The notes under the pieces are model-generated. The model saw nothing but the letters and a program-made list of their open reading frames with translations, was not told where the DNA came from and searched no databases. From Symbiopectobacterium purcellii (GTDB taxonomy: Bacteria > Pseudomonadota > Gammaproteobacteria > Enterobacterales > Enterobacteriaceae), in assembly GCF_019797845.1 (NCBI RefSeq), contig NZ_CP081864.1:3224001-3288000 (forward strand): a stretch of DNA of 64,000 nt. The letters run 5' to 3'. This document shows positions 10,344 to 20,483 of this stretch, piece after piece; positions within the stretch are counted from its first letter, which is position 1, and every line of letters starts with the position of its first letter. The position numbers were made by a program, and so were the translations under genes.

Positions 10344-10712
10344 TACCGAACGCCGCATATCACGCGTCGATTCAGCCATTTGATAGCCACGTAACCATTT
10401 CTCAGCCCATGCGCCAAAAGTCTCCGCATCTTTGATACGCGCTTTATCTCTAGCTTTTTCCCTCGCAGGCGATCTTCCACCGGCAACCATCTTTTTAGCT
10501 TCGTTGAGCCGTTCACGCGCTTCAGCAAGCGTAATCCCTCCAACACCATAGCGGCCAAACGTAACGGTCTCTTGTCTTCCGTTTATTGAATAGTTGTAGC
10601 GAAATGAGATCGTTCCAGCCGGAGTCACCGCAACATACAGACCATCGCGGTCATTAACTTTATAGAGTTTCTCCTTCGGCTTAAGGTGACGCAGCCTGGT
10701 GTCAGTCAACAT
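10344..10712 (-). pseudogene. int: P4-like integrase, N-terminal fragment
   Basis: The 123 visible codons (MLTDTRLRHLKPKEKLYKV..DGLYVAVTPAGT) form the DUF4102-type arm-binding domain and the start of the SAM-like core-binding domain (WAEKWLRG...STRDMRRSV). This is the N-terminal architecture of P4-type island tyrosine recombinases. The catalytic domain with its R-H-R-Y residues is gone, because the frame ends exactly at the IS3 element, whose first bases TGA supply the stop. Starting about 300 bp from the 3' end of guaA, it is the integrase expected for an island at that attachment site. Confidence 0.8.
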
Positions 10713-11017
10713 GGTTTATTGTTTTCCTCTATCAAAAAATACCATGTTGTAAAAAATTCAGAAAAGTTATTTAACTCTCTGTTTTTAATTGAGTTATAAA
10801 AAAAATACCATAACTCAACCGAAATTTATCACATGGTACTTTTTCAAACCTGAATTCGAAACCAGAGAGTACCATCAAAAATTCCATTGAAAAAACCGAG
10901 CTTCCCGTTGCTAACAGCTGCCAGAAAGTGCCAGACACAAAAACAAAAAAGCCCGCAGTTACGAGGGCTTAGAGATGTTTTACTGCTTTCACGTGCAGGG
11001 TGTTGCCAGACGCGAAA
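10713..11017. other. Island-guaA junction with TACCAT repeats
   Basis: This AT-rich stretch contains the motif TACCAT at 10740-10745, 10806-10811 and 10870-10875, and its inverse at 10833-10838. Most copies have an A-run beside them. Such short repeats beside an integrase gene could be arm-type binding sites for the recombinase or its excisionase. The guaA terminator lies at its right end. No gene is seen. Confidence 0.4.
10939..10970 (-). terminator. Terminator after guaA
   Basis: On the minus strand the sequence reads aagccc-tcgtaactgc-gggctt followed by TTTTTGTTTTTG, a typical intrinsic terminator about 50 bases after the guaA stop. Confidence 0.75.
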
Positions 11018-12595
11018 TCATTCCCACTCAATCGTTGCAGGCGGCTTGCCCGACACGTCATACACTACGCGGGAAATACCATCGACTTCGTTGATAATGC
11101 GGTTGGAAACGCGGCCCAGGAAGTCATAAGGCAGGTGTGCCCAGTGCGCAGTCATAAAGTCGATCGTTTCAACGGCACGCAAAGAGACCACCCAGTCGTA
11201 TTTACGACCGTCGCCCATCACGCCAACGGAACGCACTGGCAGGAACACGGTAAAGGCCTGGCTTACTTTATGGTACAGGTCCGCATTGTGCAGTTCTTCG
11301 ATGAAGATGGCATCGGCACGGCGCAGCAGATCGCAGTACTCTTTCTTCACTTCGCCCAGCACTCGCACCCCAAGGCCCGGGCCGGGGAACGGATGGCGGT
11401 ACAGCATGTTGTACGGCAAGCCCAGTTCGAGACCAATTTTACGCACTTCGTCTTTGAACAGCTCTTTCAGCGGCTCAACCAGACCCAGCTTCATCTCTTT
11501 TGGCAAGCCACCCACGTTGTGGTGAGACTTGATGACGTGCGCTTTACCGGTCTTGGACGCCGCAGATTCAATCACATCAGGATAAATGGTGCCCTGCGCC
11601 AGCCATTTCACCTCGGTCTGCTTGCTCGCTTCTTCATCGAACACGTCGACGAACACCCGACCAATGATTTTGCGTTTGGCTTCAGGATCGTTTTCACCGG
11701 CCAATTCAGACAGGAAACGATCTTCCGCCGCCACGTGCACAATATTCAGACCAAAGTGATCGCCGAACATTTCCAACACCTGGTCCGCTTCGTTCAAACG
11801 CAGCAGGCCGTTATCCACGAACACGCAGGTCAAACGATCGCCAATGGCACGGTGCAGCAGCATCGCGGTAACAGAAGAATCGACACCACCGGACAGGCCC
11901 AGAATAACGCGATCGTTACCAATCTGTTCACGCAGGCGCACTATCGCGTCATCGATAATTTTTGCCGGCGTCCACAGCGCATCACAGCGGCAGATGTCAC
12001 GCACAAAGCGTTCCAGGATGCGCTGTCCCTGACGGGTGTGCGTCACTTCCGGGTGGAACTGTACGCCGTAAAAGCGTTTCTCTTCGTTAGCCATAATGGC
12101 AAACGGGCAGGTATCGGTGCTGGCAACGGTAACGAAATCGGATGGAATGGCCGTCACTTTATCGCCGTGGCTCATCCAGACGTCCAGCAGCGGCGCACCG
12201 CTTTCACTCAGCGCATCCTGAATATCGCGCAGCAGCGCACTTTCCGTTTTGATTTCGACCTGAGCATAACCAAACTCACGCTCGCTGGAGCTTTCAACAT
12301 GTCCACCCAGCTGCATTGCCATGGTCTGCATGCCATAGCACACGCCTAACACCGGCACACCGGCCTGGAACACATATTCCGGCGCGCGCGGACTGTTGTG
12401 CTCGGTGGTGCTTTCCGGGCCACCGGAAAGGATGATGCCGTTCGGGTTGAATTCGCGAATCTGTGCTTCGGTAACGTCCCATGCCCAGAGTTCGCAATAA
12501 ACGCCCAGTTCACGCACGCGGCGAGCGACCAGTTGCGTGTACTGCGAACCAAAATCCAGAATGAGTATGCGGTGTTGATGAATATTTTCTGTCAT
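11018..12595 (-). CDS. guaA: GMP synthase (glutamine-hydrolysing)
   Basis: The 525-residue enzyme converts XMP, ATP and glutamine to GMP in the cytoplasm, the last step of guanylate synthesis. The N-terminal class I amidotransferase domain (about 1-200) has its nucleophile in GVCYGMQ and its His/Glu in FHPEVTH. The ATP-pyrophosphatase domain follows with the P-loop [11 protein letters not shown]. The C-terminal dimerisation domain ends PPATIEWE. Length equals the E. coli enzyme. It is the second gene of the guaBA operon. Its 3' end is a known island integration site and here borders the integrase remnant. Confidence 0.98.
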   Translation of the reverse strand: MTENIHQHRILILDFGSQYTQLVARRVRELGVYCELWAWDVTEAQIREFNPNGIILSGGPESTTEHNSPRAPEYVFQAGVPVLGVCYGMQTMAMQLGGHVESSSEREFGYAQVEIKTESALLRDIQDALSESGAPLLDVWMSHGDKVTAIPSDFVTVASTDTCPFAIMANEEKRFYGVQFHPEVTHTRQGQRILERFVRDICRCDALWTPAKIIDDAIVRLREQIGNDRVILGLSGGVDSSVTAMLLHRAIGDRLTCVFVDNGLLRLNEADQVLEMFGDHFGLNIVHVAAEDRFLSELAGENDPEAKRKIIGRVFVDVFDEEASKQTEVKWLAQGTIYPDVIESAASKTGKAHVIKSHHNVGGLPKEMKLGLVEPLKELFKDEVRKIGLELGLPYNMLYRHPFPGPGLGVRVLGEVKKEYCDLLRRADAIFIEELHNADLYHKVSQAFTVFLPVRSVGVMGDGRKYDWVVSLRAVETIDFMTAHWAHLPYDFLGRVSNRIINEVDGISRVVYDVSGKPPATIEWE

Positions 12596-12637
12596 GAGAG
12601 GCGTATTCCAAAATACGTAAGAAGCAAAAAATAAGAG

Positions 12638-12660
12638 AACCCGGCGAAGTTTACCGGGTT
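12638..12660 (-). other. Hairpin between guaB and guaA
   Basis: A 7-bp perfect stem (aacccgg / ccgggtt, 9-base loop) lies in the 111-base gap between guaB and guaA. No long U-run follows on the minus strand, so it is more likely a processing or stabilising hairpin than a full terminator. Confidence 0.4.
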
Positions 12661-12706
12661 TCTGTCAAATCAGCCATCACATCGGCAGATTGGTCTGTGG
12701 GCCCAA

Positions 12707-14170
12707 TCAACCCATCCGATAGTTCGGAGATTCCTTGGTGATGGTCACATCGTGCACGTGGCTTTCCTGAATGCCTGCACCGCTGATACGAACAAACTCG
12801 GCCTGAGTGCGCAATGCGTCAATGGTACCGCAACCGGTCAAGCCCATGCAGGAACGCAGGCCACCCATTTGCTGATGCACGATCTCTTTCAGGCGGCCTT
12901 TGTAAGCCACACGCCCTTCGATCCCTTCCGGCACCAGTTTATCCGCCGCGTTATCGCTCTGGAAATAACGGTCGGAAGAGCCTTTGGACATGGCACCCAG
13001 TGAGCCCATGCCACGGTAAGATTTAAAGGAACGGCCTTGATACAGCTCGATCTCGCCCGGAGATTCTTCCGTGCCCGCCAGCATAGAGCCTACCATCACA
13101 CAGGCTGCACCGGCAGCGATGGCTTTAGCGATGTCACCGGAGAAACGGATGCCGCCATCGGCGATGACCGGAATACCAGTCCCTTCAAGCGCTTCTACCG
13201 CGTCAGAAATCGCGGTGATCTGCGGTACACCTACGCCGGTAACGATACGGGTGGTACAAATAGAGCCAGGACCAATCCCCACTTTCACCGCGCTCACGCC
13301 CGCTTCAGCCAGCGCTTTGGCACCAGCACCAGTGGCAACGTTGCCGCCGATAATTTGCAGATCGGGGTATTTGGCACGGGTTTCACGAATGCGCTGCAAT
13401 ACGCCCTCAGAGTGACCGTGCGAGGAGTCGATCAGCAGCACGTCAACACCGGCTGCAACCAGCGCATCGACGCGCTCTTCGTTGCCCGCACCCGCACCAA
13501 CCGCCGCACCGACGCGCAGGCGACCGTGTTCGTCTTTACAGGCGTTAGGTTTACGCTCTGCTTTCTGGAAGTCTTTGACGGTGATCATGCCGAGCAGATG
13601 GAAACTGTCATCCACGACCAGCGCTTTCTCAACGCGTTTCTCGTGCATTTTTTGCAGCACCACGTCACGCGCTTCACCTTCACGCACCGTCACCAAACGG
13701 TCTTTCGGCGTCATCACGGCGCTTACCGGGCGTTCCAAATCAGTCACAAAACGCACGTCACGACCGGTGATAATACCAACCAGTTCGTTATCGTCGGTCA
13801 CTACCGGGTAACCAGCAAAGCCGTTACGCTCGGTCAGCGCTTTGACCTCACGCAGCGTGGTGGTTGGCGTGACGGTTTGCGGATCGACAACCACGCCGCT
13901 TTCGTGACGCTTCACGCGGCTGACTTCTTCCGCCTGACGTTCAATCGACATGTTTTTATGGATGAAACCGATGCCGCCTTCCTGCGCGAGTGCGATGGCC
14001 AAACCGGATTCCGTCACGGTATCCATGGCAGCAGAGAGCATAGGAATATTCAGGCGAATCGTTTTTGTCAGTTGGGTAGTAAGATCGGCAGTGTTCGGCA
14101 GAACGGTCGAGTGAGCTGGGATCAGGAGGACGTCATCAAACGTCAGTGCTTCTTTGGCAATACGTAGCAT
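12707..14170 (-). CDS. guaB: IMP dehydrogenase
   Basis: This 487-residue enzyme oxidises IMP to XMP with NAD+, the first committed step to GMP. The start is the ATG giving [16 protein letters not shown], as in E. coli, although the frame is open 37 codons further upstream. The TIM-barrel catalytic domain is interrupted by a Bateman module of two CBS domains (about residues 95-205, [12 protein letters not shown]... and [13 protein letters not shown]). The catalytic cysteine loop is [13 protein letters not shown] and the flap region is GRVAYKG. It is first in the guaBA operon, divergent from xseA. Confidence 0.98.
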   Translation of the reverse strand: MLRIAKEALTFDDVLLIPAHSTVLPNTADLTTQLTKTIRLNIPMLSAAMDTVTESGLAIALAQEGGIGFIHKNMSIERQAEEVSRVKRHESGVVVDPQTVTPTTTLREVKALTERNGFAGYPVVTDDNELVGIITGRDVRFVTDLERPVSAVMTPKDRLVTVREGEARDVVLQKMHEKRVEKALVVDDSFHLLGMITVKDFQKAERKPNACKDEHGRLRVGAAVGAGAGNEERVDALVAAGVDVLLIDSSHGHSEGVLQRIRETRAKYPDLQIIGGNVATGAGAKALAEAGVSAVKVGIGPGSICTTRIVTGVGVPQITAISDAVEALEGTGIPVIADGGIRFSGDIAKAIAAGAACVMVGSMLAGTEESPGEIELYQGRSFKSYRGMGSLGAMSKGSSDRYFQSDNAADKLVPEGIEGRVAYKGRLKEIVHQQMGGLRSCMGLTGCGTIDALRTQAEFVRISGAGIQESHVHDVTITKESPNYRMG

Positions 14171-14223
14171 GGGCAATATCTCATGTGGGGATGCGATAAA
14201 ATATTGCCGTGGCATTATACAGA

Positions 14224-14239
14224 GCGTAATCGGTTGCCT
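14224..14239 (-). promoter_or_regulatory. PurR-like operator upstream of guaB
   Basis: The minus strand reads AGGCAACCGATTACGC. By eye it matches about 11 of 14 defined positions of the PurR consensus (ACGCAAACGTTTNCNT type). It lies 54 bases before the guaB start, a sensible place for purine repression of guaBA. Confidence 0.55.
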
Positions 14240-14351
14240 CCAGCTTTTTTTATAAAAAAACTTGATTAACCTTTCAGGCAAGGTAGTATCGGTTAATTAA
14301 CCCTCTGTTTTAAAATTTGATCTCGCTCACTAAATCGGGTTAGCCAACGCC

Positions 14352-15728
14352 ATGTCCCAAGCGCCTTCATCCGCTATATTTACCGTCAGCCGCCTCAATC
14401 AAACCGTCCGGCAACTGTTGGAAATGGAAATGGGGCAAATCTGGCTGTGCGGCGAGATATCCAACTTGTCCCAGCCCGCTTCCGGCCACTGGTACTTTAC
14501 CCTGAAAGATGAGCGCGCCCAGGTGCGCTGCGCCATGTTTCGCACCAGCAATCGGCGTGTGACGTTTCGCCCGCAAAACGGACAGCAGGTGCTGTTGCGC
14601 GCCACGATCACTCTGTATGAACCACGCGGCGATTACCAACTGCTGGCAGAGAGCATGCAACCCGCAGGTGATGGCCTGTTGCAACAACAGTTCGAACAGC
14701 TTAAGCAGCGGTTAGCGTCAGAAGGGTTGTTCGATCAGTCGTTCAAACAGGCGCTCCCCCGCCCAGCCAGCAGTGTCGGCGTCATTACGTCACCCAGCGG
14801 CGCGGCGCTGCACGATATCCTGCATGTGCTACAGCGGCGCGATCCCGCACTGCCGATAGTGATTTACCCTAGTCAGGTGCAAGGCGAAGAGGCTCCAATG
14901 CAGATTGTTCGCGCCATTCAGCGTGCCAATCAGCGACAAGAGTGTGATGTGCTGATCGTCGGGCGCGGCGGCGGTTCGCTGGAAGATCTCTGGAGCTTTA
15001 ACGATGAACGGGTGGCTCGCGCCATCTTCGCCAGTCGTATTCCTATTGTGAGCGCGGTCGGCCATGAAACCGACGTCACCATTGCCGACTTTGTGGCAGA
15101 TTTACGCGCCCCGACCCCGTCGGCGGCAGCGGAGTTGGTCAGTCGCGATCGCAACGAACTGCTGCGCCAGCTACATGCACAGCGTCAGCGGCTGGAAATG
15201 GCGATGGATTATTCACTGGCCCAGCGCCAGCGCGATTTCTCCCGACTCCACCACCGTTTGCAACAACAGCATCCGCAGTTACGCTTGGCGCGCCAACTCA
15301 ATCAATTAATCACCCTGCGTCGCAGGCTCGATGAAAGTATGCAGCAGCAACTGCGTCGCGTGACCGTGCGCAGTGAACGGTTGCAGCAGCGACTGACACA
15401 GCAACAGCCGCTTTCACGAATTCATCGCGCGCAGCAACACCTGCAACAGATGCAGTACCAACTGCAGCGGCTTATCACTAGGCAACTGAGTGAGAATAAA
15501 CAGCGCTTGGGTGAGGTTTGTTCCCATCTGGAAGGGGTCAGCCCGTTAAAAACGCTGGCGCGTGGCTATAACGTGACCACCACGCCCTCCGGGCAGGTCT
15601 TACGCGCTACGGCTCAAGCAGCACCGGGGGACACGCTAAAAACCCGGTTACAGGACGGCTGGGTAGAAAGCCAGGTTACTCAGGTAACGCCGGATGCCAA
15701 AAAGCGCGCACGGCACAAATCACCCTAG
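14352..15728 (+). CDS. xseA: Exodeoxyribonuclease VII large subunit
   Basis: The 458-residue catalytic subunit of exonuclease VII degrades single-stranded DNA to oligonucleotides together with XseB. An N-terminal OB-fold (about 10-110, [28 protein letters not shown]) binds DNA. The catalytic domain has [31 protein letters not shown] and [15 protein letters not shown] long Gln/Arg-rich coiled-coil region (about 270-400) precedes the closing [11 protein letters not shown] segment. It is divergent from guaB. Its stop codon directly abuts the stop codon of the convergent yfgJ gene with no bases between. Confidence 0.97.
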   Translation: MSQAPSSAIFTVSRLNQTVRQLLEMEMGQIWLCGEISNLSQPASGHWYFTLKDERAQVRCAMFRTSNRRVTFRPQNGQQVLLRATITLYEPRGDYQLLAESMQPAGDGLLQQQFEQLKQRLASEGLFDQSFKQALPRPASSVGVITSPSGAALHDILHVLQRRDPALPIVIYPSQVQGEEAPMQIVRAIQRANQRQECDVLIVGRGGGSLEDLWSFNDERVARAIFASRIPIVSAVGHETDVTIADFVADLRAPTPSAAAELVSRDRNELLRQLHAQRQRLEMAMDYSLAQRQRDFSRLHHRLQQQHPQLRLARQLNQLITLRRRLDESMQQQLRRVTVRSERLQQRLTQQQPLSRIHRAQQHLQQMQYQLQRLITRQLSENKQRLGEVCSHLEGVSPLKTLARGYNVTTTPSGQVLRATAQAAPGDTLKTRLQDGWVESQVTQVTPDAKKRARHKSP

Positions 15729-15959
15729 CTATTCCTGTACCGGCAGATAACTGAACAACACGCGTTGGCGTGAAATCAAACCGTGGCCATGTTGGCAAAA
15801 ATAACTTACCGAACCACAAGCAGATAACGTTTGCAGAAGGTGTTGGCATTCCGGACAATGCGCTTGTTGCTGATAGTGGTGATGGCACTGCGGGCACTGA
15901 AACCGGCTGTCGTTCAGCCAGTTCAGGGCATGTTGGCAATGCGAACACGGGAATTCCAT
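15729..15959 (-). CDS. yfgJ: YfgJ-like zinc-ribbon protein
   Basis: This 76-residue protein has four paired-cysteine knuckles (CSHC, CPQC, CPEC and a final ACGSVSYFCQHGHGLISRQRV block), resembling E. coli YfgJ, a zinc-ribbon protein of unknown role. The start MEFPCSHC was chosen because a strong GGAGGA lies just ahead and family members begin here, although the frame is open further upstream. It follows the AEC transporter gene by about 20 bases and its stop touches the xseA stop. Confidence 0.85.
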   Translation of the reverse strand: MEFPCSHCQHALNWLNDSRFQCPQCHHHYQQQAHCPECQHLLQTLSACGSVSYFCQHGHGLISRQRVLFSYLPVQE

Positions 15960-15978
15960 GGGCTCCTCCGTTTCAGGC

Positions 15979-16938
15979 TTAAGCGATGCCCCAGGCGCGT
16001 AACACATAAACCCCGAGCGCCGTGGCAAAAAACGATCCTACCGTGGTCATGGCGATGATATTGGCCGCCAGGGTAGCGTTCCCCCCCATGGCCCGCGTCA
16101 TGGCATAGCTGCCCGCCGCCGTCGGGGTCGAGGCAAAGAGAAAGATTACCCCCAACTGCACGCCACGAAAACCGACCAGCCAGCCGCCGAGCGTCAGCAA
16201 GCCTGGCACCACCACCAGTTTGGCGACGGTGGAGAGCGCCGCAACATTGCTGGTGCGCAGCATGGTTTTGAAATCCAGACTGGCCCCGGCACACAGCAAT
16301 GCCAATGGCAGCGCCAAGCCAGAGATTTGTTGACCCGTTTGCCGTACCACATCAGGCAGCGCCAAGCCAGACTGAGAATAGCCCACCCCCAGCAACAGCC
16401 CAATAATCAGCGGATTGGTCGCAATACTGGTCAACAGCGCTTTCTTACTGACGCGGCCACCATCCTGCCCTCGCCGTAAACTGCGCGTTAGGGTGATCAC
16501 TGACAGCACATTGAACAAGATAACGGTGACGGTCAGGTAGAGCGAGCCGACCGCAATCCCCTGCTCACCGTACGCGCGCACCGCAAACGCCAACCCCATG
16601 ATGCCGGTATTGGATCGAAAGCCTCCCTGAACGAAAATACCGCGCTCACGGGGATCTTTCACCAGATAAACGGCCGCATACTCGAGCAATAAAAATGTGG
16701 TTACGGTGCCTACGGCCCCATACAGGATCATCGGGAGATGCGTGGCAATCGACTGTTGGCTGGTCGCCACGCTGAAAAACAGCAGGAAGGGCAGCGCTAA
16801 ATTAAACACCAGCTTCATCGCCGAATCGCAAAAGGCGTCATCCAGCTGCCCCAAACGGCGCAACCCCATACCAATCAACAGGATTAACAGGTTGGGCATG
16901 GTGACATTAAAGGCAAAACTCCAGGTTTCCCAAGACAT
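15979..16938 (-). CDS. AEC-family (auxin efflux carrier-like) transporter
   Basis: A polytopic inner-membrane protein of about 319 residues with roughly ten hydrophobic helices and the duplicated five-helix fold of AEC carriers (PNLLILLIGMGLRRLG at the start, GFRSNTGIMGLAFAV and LFASTPTAAGSYAMTRAMGG as the conserved crossover helices). Relatives transport small carboxylates such as malate or malonate; the substrate here cannot be read from sequence. The start is uncertain: ATG at 16938 (MSWETWSF) or GTG at 16953, and neither has a strong ribosome site. It lies between der and yfgJ on the same strand. Confidence 0.85.
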   Translation of the reverse strand: MSWETWSFAFNVTMPNLLILLIGMGLRRLGQLDDAFCDSAMKLVFNLALPFLLFFSVATSQQSIATHLPMILYGAVGTVTTFLLLEYAAVYLVKDPRERGIFVQGGFRSNTGIMGLAFAVRAYGEQGIAVGSLYLTVTVILFNVLSVITLTRSLRRGQDGGRVSKKALLTSIATNPLIIGLLLGVGYSQSGLALPDVVRQTGQQISGLALPLALLCAGASLDFKTMLRTSNVAALSTVAKLVVVPGLLTLGGWLVGFRGVQLGVIFLFASTPTAAGSYAMTRAMGGNATLAANIIAMTTVGSFFATALGVYVLRAWGIA

Positions 16939-16989
16939 AACGTACGCTTTCACACAGGGTTGACGATCATTGCGGATTGACAGGCGACC

Positions 16990-17024
16990 ATAAAAATGGG
17001 GCGAATCATCGATTACGCCCCATT
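16990..17024 (-). terminator. Terminator after der
   Basis: On the minus strand an 8-bp stem atggggcg / cgccccat is followed by TTTTTAT, just past the der stop codon. It probably ends the long pilW-to-der transcript. Confidence 0.8.
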
Positions 17025-17028
17025 CCGG

Positions 17029-18513
17029 TTATTTGCCTTTCTTGATGTGCTGCATCAAGCGCTTACGCTTACGCAACTGATTGGGCGTAAGGGTATTACG
17101 CTTCTCGGCAAAGGGGTTTTCTCCCTCTTTGAACTGGATGCGAATTGGCGTCCCCATCACGTTCAGCGAACGGCGGTAGTAGTTCATCAGGTAGCGTTTG
17201 TAGGAATCGGGCAGATCTTTGACCTGGTTGCCGTGGATCACCACAATCGGTGGGTTGTAGCCCCCGGCGTGAGCGTATTTCAGCTTCACGCGACGGCCCT
17301 GAACCAGCGGCGGCTGGTGATCGTCAACGGCCATTTGCATGATACGCGTCAACAGCGAGGTGTTCACACGCTTGGTCGCGCAGGTATAGGCTTCGTGTAC
17401 CGACTCAAACAAGTTACCCACGCCGCTGCCATGCAGCGCAGAGATAAAGTGCACGCGCGCGAAATCAATGAACCCGAGACGCAAGTCGAGCATGTCTTTC
17501 ACCTGCTCTTTGATCTCTTGTGACAGCCCATCCCATTTGTTCACCGCGATAACCAGCGAACGCCCCGCATTAAGAATAAAGCCCAGCAGCGAGAGATCCT
17601 GATCGGAAATACCGTCGCGCGCATCGATAACCAGCAATACCACGTTGGCATCTTCAATCGCTTGCAGCGTTTTGATCACCGAGAATTTTTCGACGGTTTC
17701 CGTGACCTTGCCACGTTTACGCACCCCAGCGGTATCGATCAGCACATACTCGCGGCCATCGCGCTCCATTGGAATGTAAATGCTGTCACGGGTGGTGCCC
17801 GGCATGTCATACACCACCACACGATCTTCGCCCAGAATACGGTTGGTCAGGGTAGATTTGCCCACATTGGGGCGACCGACGATCGCCAGTTTGATCGGCA
17901 TACTTTCCGGATCGAAGTTATCTTCAACATCCTCTGGCACATCGCTATTTTCGCCGAGCTGTTCAGCCCAATAAGCCGCATTAGCCTCTTCTTCCGTCAG
18001 TTCAACCGGTTCATCTTCCTGTTTGGCGTAAGGCAGCAATACGTTTTCCAGCAACGAGGTAACACCGCGCCCGTGGGAAGCCGCCATGGGATAAACCTCA
18101 CCCAGCCCCAGCGAATAGAAATCCGCCATCGCGATATCCGCATCCACACCATCAATCTTGTTGGCGACCAGGAAGGTGGATTTCTCACGGCTGCGCAAAT
18201 GCTGTGCAATGCCCAGATCGGCAGGCATCAGCCCGGCGCGCGCATCCACCATAAACAGCACAATATCCGCTTCTTCGATGGCGAGCAGCGACTGCCCCGC
18301 CATACGGGTTTCCACGCCTTCTTCCGAACCGTCGATACCACCGGTATCAATAATAATGAACTCCTGCCCTTCCACTTCAGCCCGGCCGTATTTACGGTCA
18401 CGCGTCAGCCCAGGAAAATCTGCCACCAGGGCGTCACGGGTACGCGTCAGGCGGTTAAACAGGGTAGATTTTCCCACATTCGGGCGCCCAACGAGCGCGA
18501 CGACAGGTATCAT
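17029..18513 (-). CDS. der: Ribosome biogenesis GTPase Der (EngA)
   Basis: The 494-residue essential GTPase matures the 50S subunit. It has two tandem G domains: the first begins at the N-terminus ([19 protein letters not shown]) and the second near residue 205 ([27 protein letters not shown]). A C-terminal KH-like domain follows ([17 protein letters not shown]) and the tail is basic ([14 protein letters not shown]). An acidic linker (about 165-205, [13 protein letters not shown]) separates the G domains, as in other enterobacteria. It is last in the hisS-yfgM-bamB-der run. Confidence 0.98.
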   Translation of the reverse strand: MIPVVALVGRPNVGKSTLFNRLTRTRDALVADFPGLTRDRKYGRAEVEGQEFIIIDTGGIDGSEEGVETRMAGQSLLAIEEADIVLFMVDARAGLMPADLGIAQHLRSREKSTFLVANKIDGVDADIAMADFYSLGLGEVYPMAASHGRGVTSLLENVLLPYAKQEDEPVELTEEEANAAYWAEQLGENSDVPEDVEDNFDPESMPIKLAIVGRPNVGKSTLTNRILGEDRVVVYDMPGTTRDSIYIPMERDGREYVLIDTAGVRKRGKVTETVEKFSVIKTLQAIEDANVVLLVIDARDGISDQDLSLLGFILNAGRSLVIAVNKWDGLSQEIKEQVKDMLDLRLGFIDFARVHFISALHGSGVGNLFESVHEAYTCATKRVNTSLLTRIMQMAVDDHQPPLVQGRRVKLKYAHAGGYNPPIVVIHGNQVKDLPDSYKRYLMNYYRRSLNVMGTPIRIQFKEGENPFAEKRNTLTPNQLRKRKRLMQHIKKGK

Positions 18514-18570
18514 TTCACAACCTCATTTATTATATTTCAATATTTTACAGCAAATCGACTCGCTGATATT

Positions 18571-18610
18571 AAAAAGACGAAACGGCCCCTGATACGTTCA
18601 GGAGCCGTTT
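18571..18610 (-). terminator. Terminator-like hairpin between bamB and der
   Basis: On the minus strand aaacggc-cctga pairs with tcagg-gccgttt (one mismatch) and is followed by CGTCTTTTT. It sits between the bamB stop and the der start, so it may attenuate rather than fully end transcription into der. Confidence 0.65.
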
Positions 18611-18657
18611 CAAGGCTCACACCGCCTGCGCGATGCAGCCCAGAGACCTTCTGTGCT

Positions 18658-19839
18658 CTAGCGAGTAAATGCGTATACGTCGCCGTTTTTGGCCTGAATC
18701 AACAGCTTGTCGCTGGCCACCACCGGATCGCTCAGGAAACCAGAACTGTCCACTTTATGCTGAGCCACGAAACGACCATCCGCAGTATTGATCCAGTGCA
18801 AATAACCTTCGGAATCACCCACCACCAGATAGCCATTATACAGCGCCGGCCCTGTCAGGTTACGGTGCAGCAGATCGCTTTGTCGCCACAGATTCACACC
18901 GCCATTGGTGCTAAGAGCGACCACGCGATCGTTTTTATCCACAACGTAGATGCGATCGCCATCGACGACAAAATCCTGCACGCTACCCAGCTCGCGTTTC
19001 CACACGATCTGGCCGGAGCGCAGATCGAGCGCCGTCATGTTGCCGTTATAACCGAGCGCATACACCAGCTCACCGACAATCACCGGCGTTGTATCCACAT
19101 CGTTCAGACGATCGATTTCGGTTGCGCCGCTCGGTTGAGAAATGCGCTGCTGCCAAATCAGCTGCCCTTGGTTGATCAGCACCGCATTCACACGACCGTT
19201 GTCACCGCCGACAATGGCAGCACCAAACGCGGTGGCAGGCGCGGATTCACCGCGTAGCGACAGCGTCGGGATATCCAGGTTCACGGTCCACTTGATGGCA
19301 CCGTCACTTTCGTTCAGCGCTTGCAGCATGCCGTTGCTGGTATGCACCAGCACCACGCCATCACTCACTACCGGGCGAGATAACACTTCACCCGCCGCCG
19401 TGGATTGCCATGCGAGGGTACCGTCTGCCGCATTAAGCGCAAAGACCTCTGCACGCTCGCTACCGACATAGACGCGATCGCCAGAAACCGTCACACCGCC
19501 GGAAAGCAGCGCGGATTCACGCGAAGAGAGAAAGCCACGTTTGATAGAGAGATCGGCGCGCCACAGCTCTTTGCCGTTGGCCAAATCCATCGCCTTCACC
19601 AGACCTTTACGGTCGGCGGCAAAAACGCGATCGCCCTGCCAGGCTGGACGCAAATTGGAGTAGTGCCCGTCAAGGCCGCTCCCCACAGAACTGCTCCAAA
19701 CTTTGGTTGGCGTAAATTGATTTTCAACCTTGGGCAGCGGCGACATGGTTACCACGTCCTCCTCGCCGCTGAACAGCGAACATCCGCTCAAAAAAGCCAG
19801 AGAAAGCATCCCAACCACAAGTGTTTTACGCAATTGCAT
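18658..19839 (-). CDS. bamB: Outer-membrane assembly lipoprotein BamB
   Basis: BamB is a 393-residue periplasmic lipoprotein of the BAM complex that inserts beta-barrel proteins into the outer membrane. The signal peptide ends in the lipobox LSGC (Cys 20). The rest is an eight-bladed propeller built from PQQ-like repeats (GLVKAMDLANGKELW, AEVFALNAADGTLAW, GNMTALDLRSGQIVW, GYLHWINTADGRFV), ending KNGDVYAFTR. Length equals the E. coli protein (392). It follows yfgM by ten bases in the operon. Confidence 0.97.
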   Translation of the reverse strand: MQLRKTLVVGMLSLAFLSGCSLFSGEEDVVTMSPLPKVENQFTPTKVWSSSVGSGLDGHYSNLRPAWQGDRVFAADRKGLVKAMDLANGKELWRADLSIKRGFLSSRESALLSGGVTVSGDRVYVGSERAEVFALNAADGTLAWQSTAAGEVLSRPVVSDGVVLVHTSNGMLQALNESDGAIKWTVNLDIPTLSLRGESAPATAFGAAIVGGDNGRVNAVLINQGQLIWQQRISQPSGATEIDRLNDVDTTPVIVGELVYALGYNGNMTALDLRSGQIVWKRELGSVQDFVVDGDRIYVVDKNDRVVALSTNGGVNLWRQSDLLHRNLTGPALYNGYLVVGDSEGYLHWINTADGRFVAQHKVDSSGFLSDPVVASDKLLIQAKNGDVYAFTR

Positions 19840-19849
19840 GACGTTCCTC

Positions 19850-20470
19850 TTAGCCCGGCAGATTATTTAATTTCATACGCAGCAACGCCTGCAATGCCTG
19901 TGGCGGATTCGCCGCCACGCCTTTATCGTAAGCCGCGCGCGCTGCCGCGTTGTCGCCTTTGCTCACTAACGCATCGCCGCGTACATCCGCCACCATGGCA
20001 GCCCATCCTGCCTGTGTGATGGTATCCAGCGTTTTCAACGCGTCATCGGCCTTACCCTGCTGCACCTGAACGCGCGCTAAACGCAGTGCGGTCAATGCTT
20101 GCAGATCGACATCTTTGGTTTGTGTCAACGCCGTGCGCAATTGGGTTTCCGCCTGAGCGAACTCCCCTTTATCGGCGTGATAGCGCGCCAGTTGCAAGGA
20201 AGACAACACGCCATAGCTGTTTTTATTCTCGGCCGAGAATGTTTCCGCCGCCGAAACGCCCGCCGCATCACCTTTCGCCAATGCTTCACTGGCCTGCTGG
20301 TAAGCCAACGAGGAAGACATGGCCCCTTCAGACTGATGATTCTGCCAGTAACGCCACCCGACCAGGGCACCGATACCCAGCACAATCCCCACCACCAGCG
20401 CTTTACCGTTTTCGATCAAAAAGCGGCGCAACGCATCAACTTGCTCATTCTCAGTGGTATAGACTTCCAC
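19850..20470 (-). CDS. yfgM: YfgM, periplasmic TPR protein of the Sec translocon
   Basis: The 206-residue protein has a short cytoplasmic start, one membrane helix (ALVVGIVLGIGALVGWRYW, about residues 22-42) and periplasmic TPR helices. In E. coli it works with the chaperone PpiD at SecYEG. The start is GTG at 20470 (VEVYTTENEQVDALRRF), preceded by GAGGAGAG. This gives exactly the E. coli length, whereas the longer open frame would run into hisS. It lies 13 bases after hisS and 10 before bamB. Confidence 0.93.
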   Translation of the reverse strand: MEVYTTENEQVDALRRFLIENGKALVVGIVLGIGALVGWRYWQNHQSEGAMSSSLAYQQASEALAKGDAAGVSAAETFSAENKNSYGVLSSLQLARYHADKGEFAQAETQLRTALTQTKDVDLQALTALRLARVQVQQGKADDALKTLDTITQAGWAAMVADVRGDALVSKGDNAAARAAYDKGVAANPPQALQALLRMKLNNLPG

Positions 20471-20483
20471 GGTGTCTCTCTCC

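Noticed and set aside
11000..12349. 449-codon plus-strand open frame opposite guaA
   Set aside because: It lies wholly antisense to a fully conserved guaA and its translation is Phe/His/Gln-rich with no recognisable motif. It is a codon-bias shadow.
14171..14281. Upstream extension of guaB
   Set aside because: Family members start at [11 protein letters not shown]. The extra 37 codons lie over the promoter and PurR-like site.
17662..19257. 531-codon plus-strand frame spanning der and bamB
   Set aside because: It is antisense to two real genes and crosses their intergenic terminator. No domain is visible.
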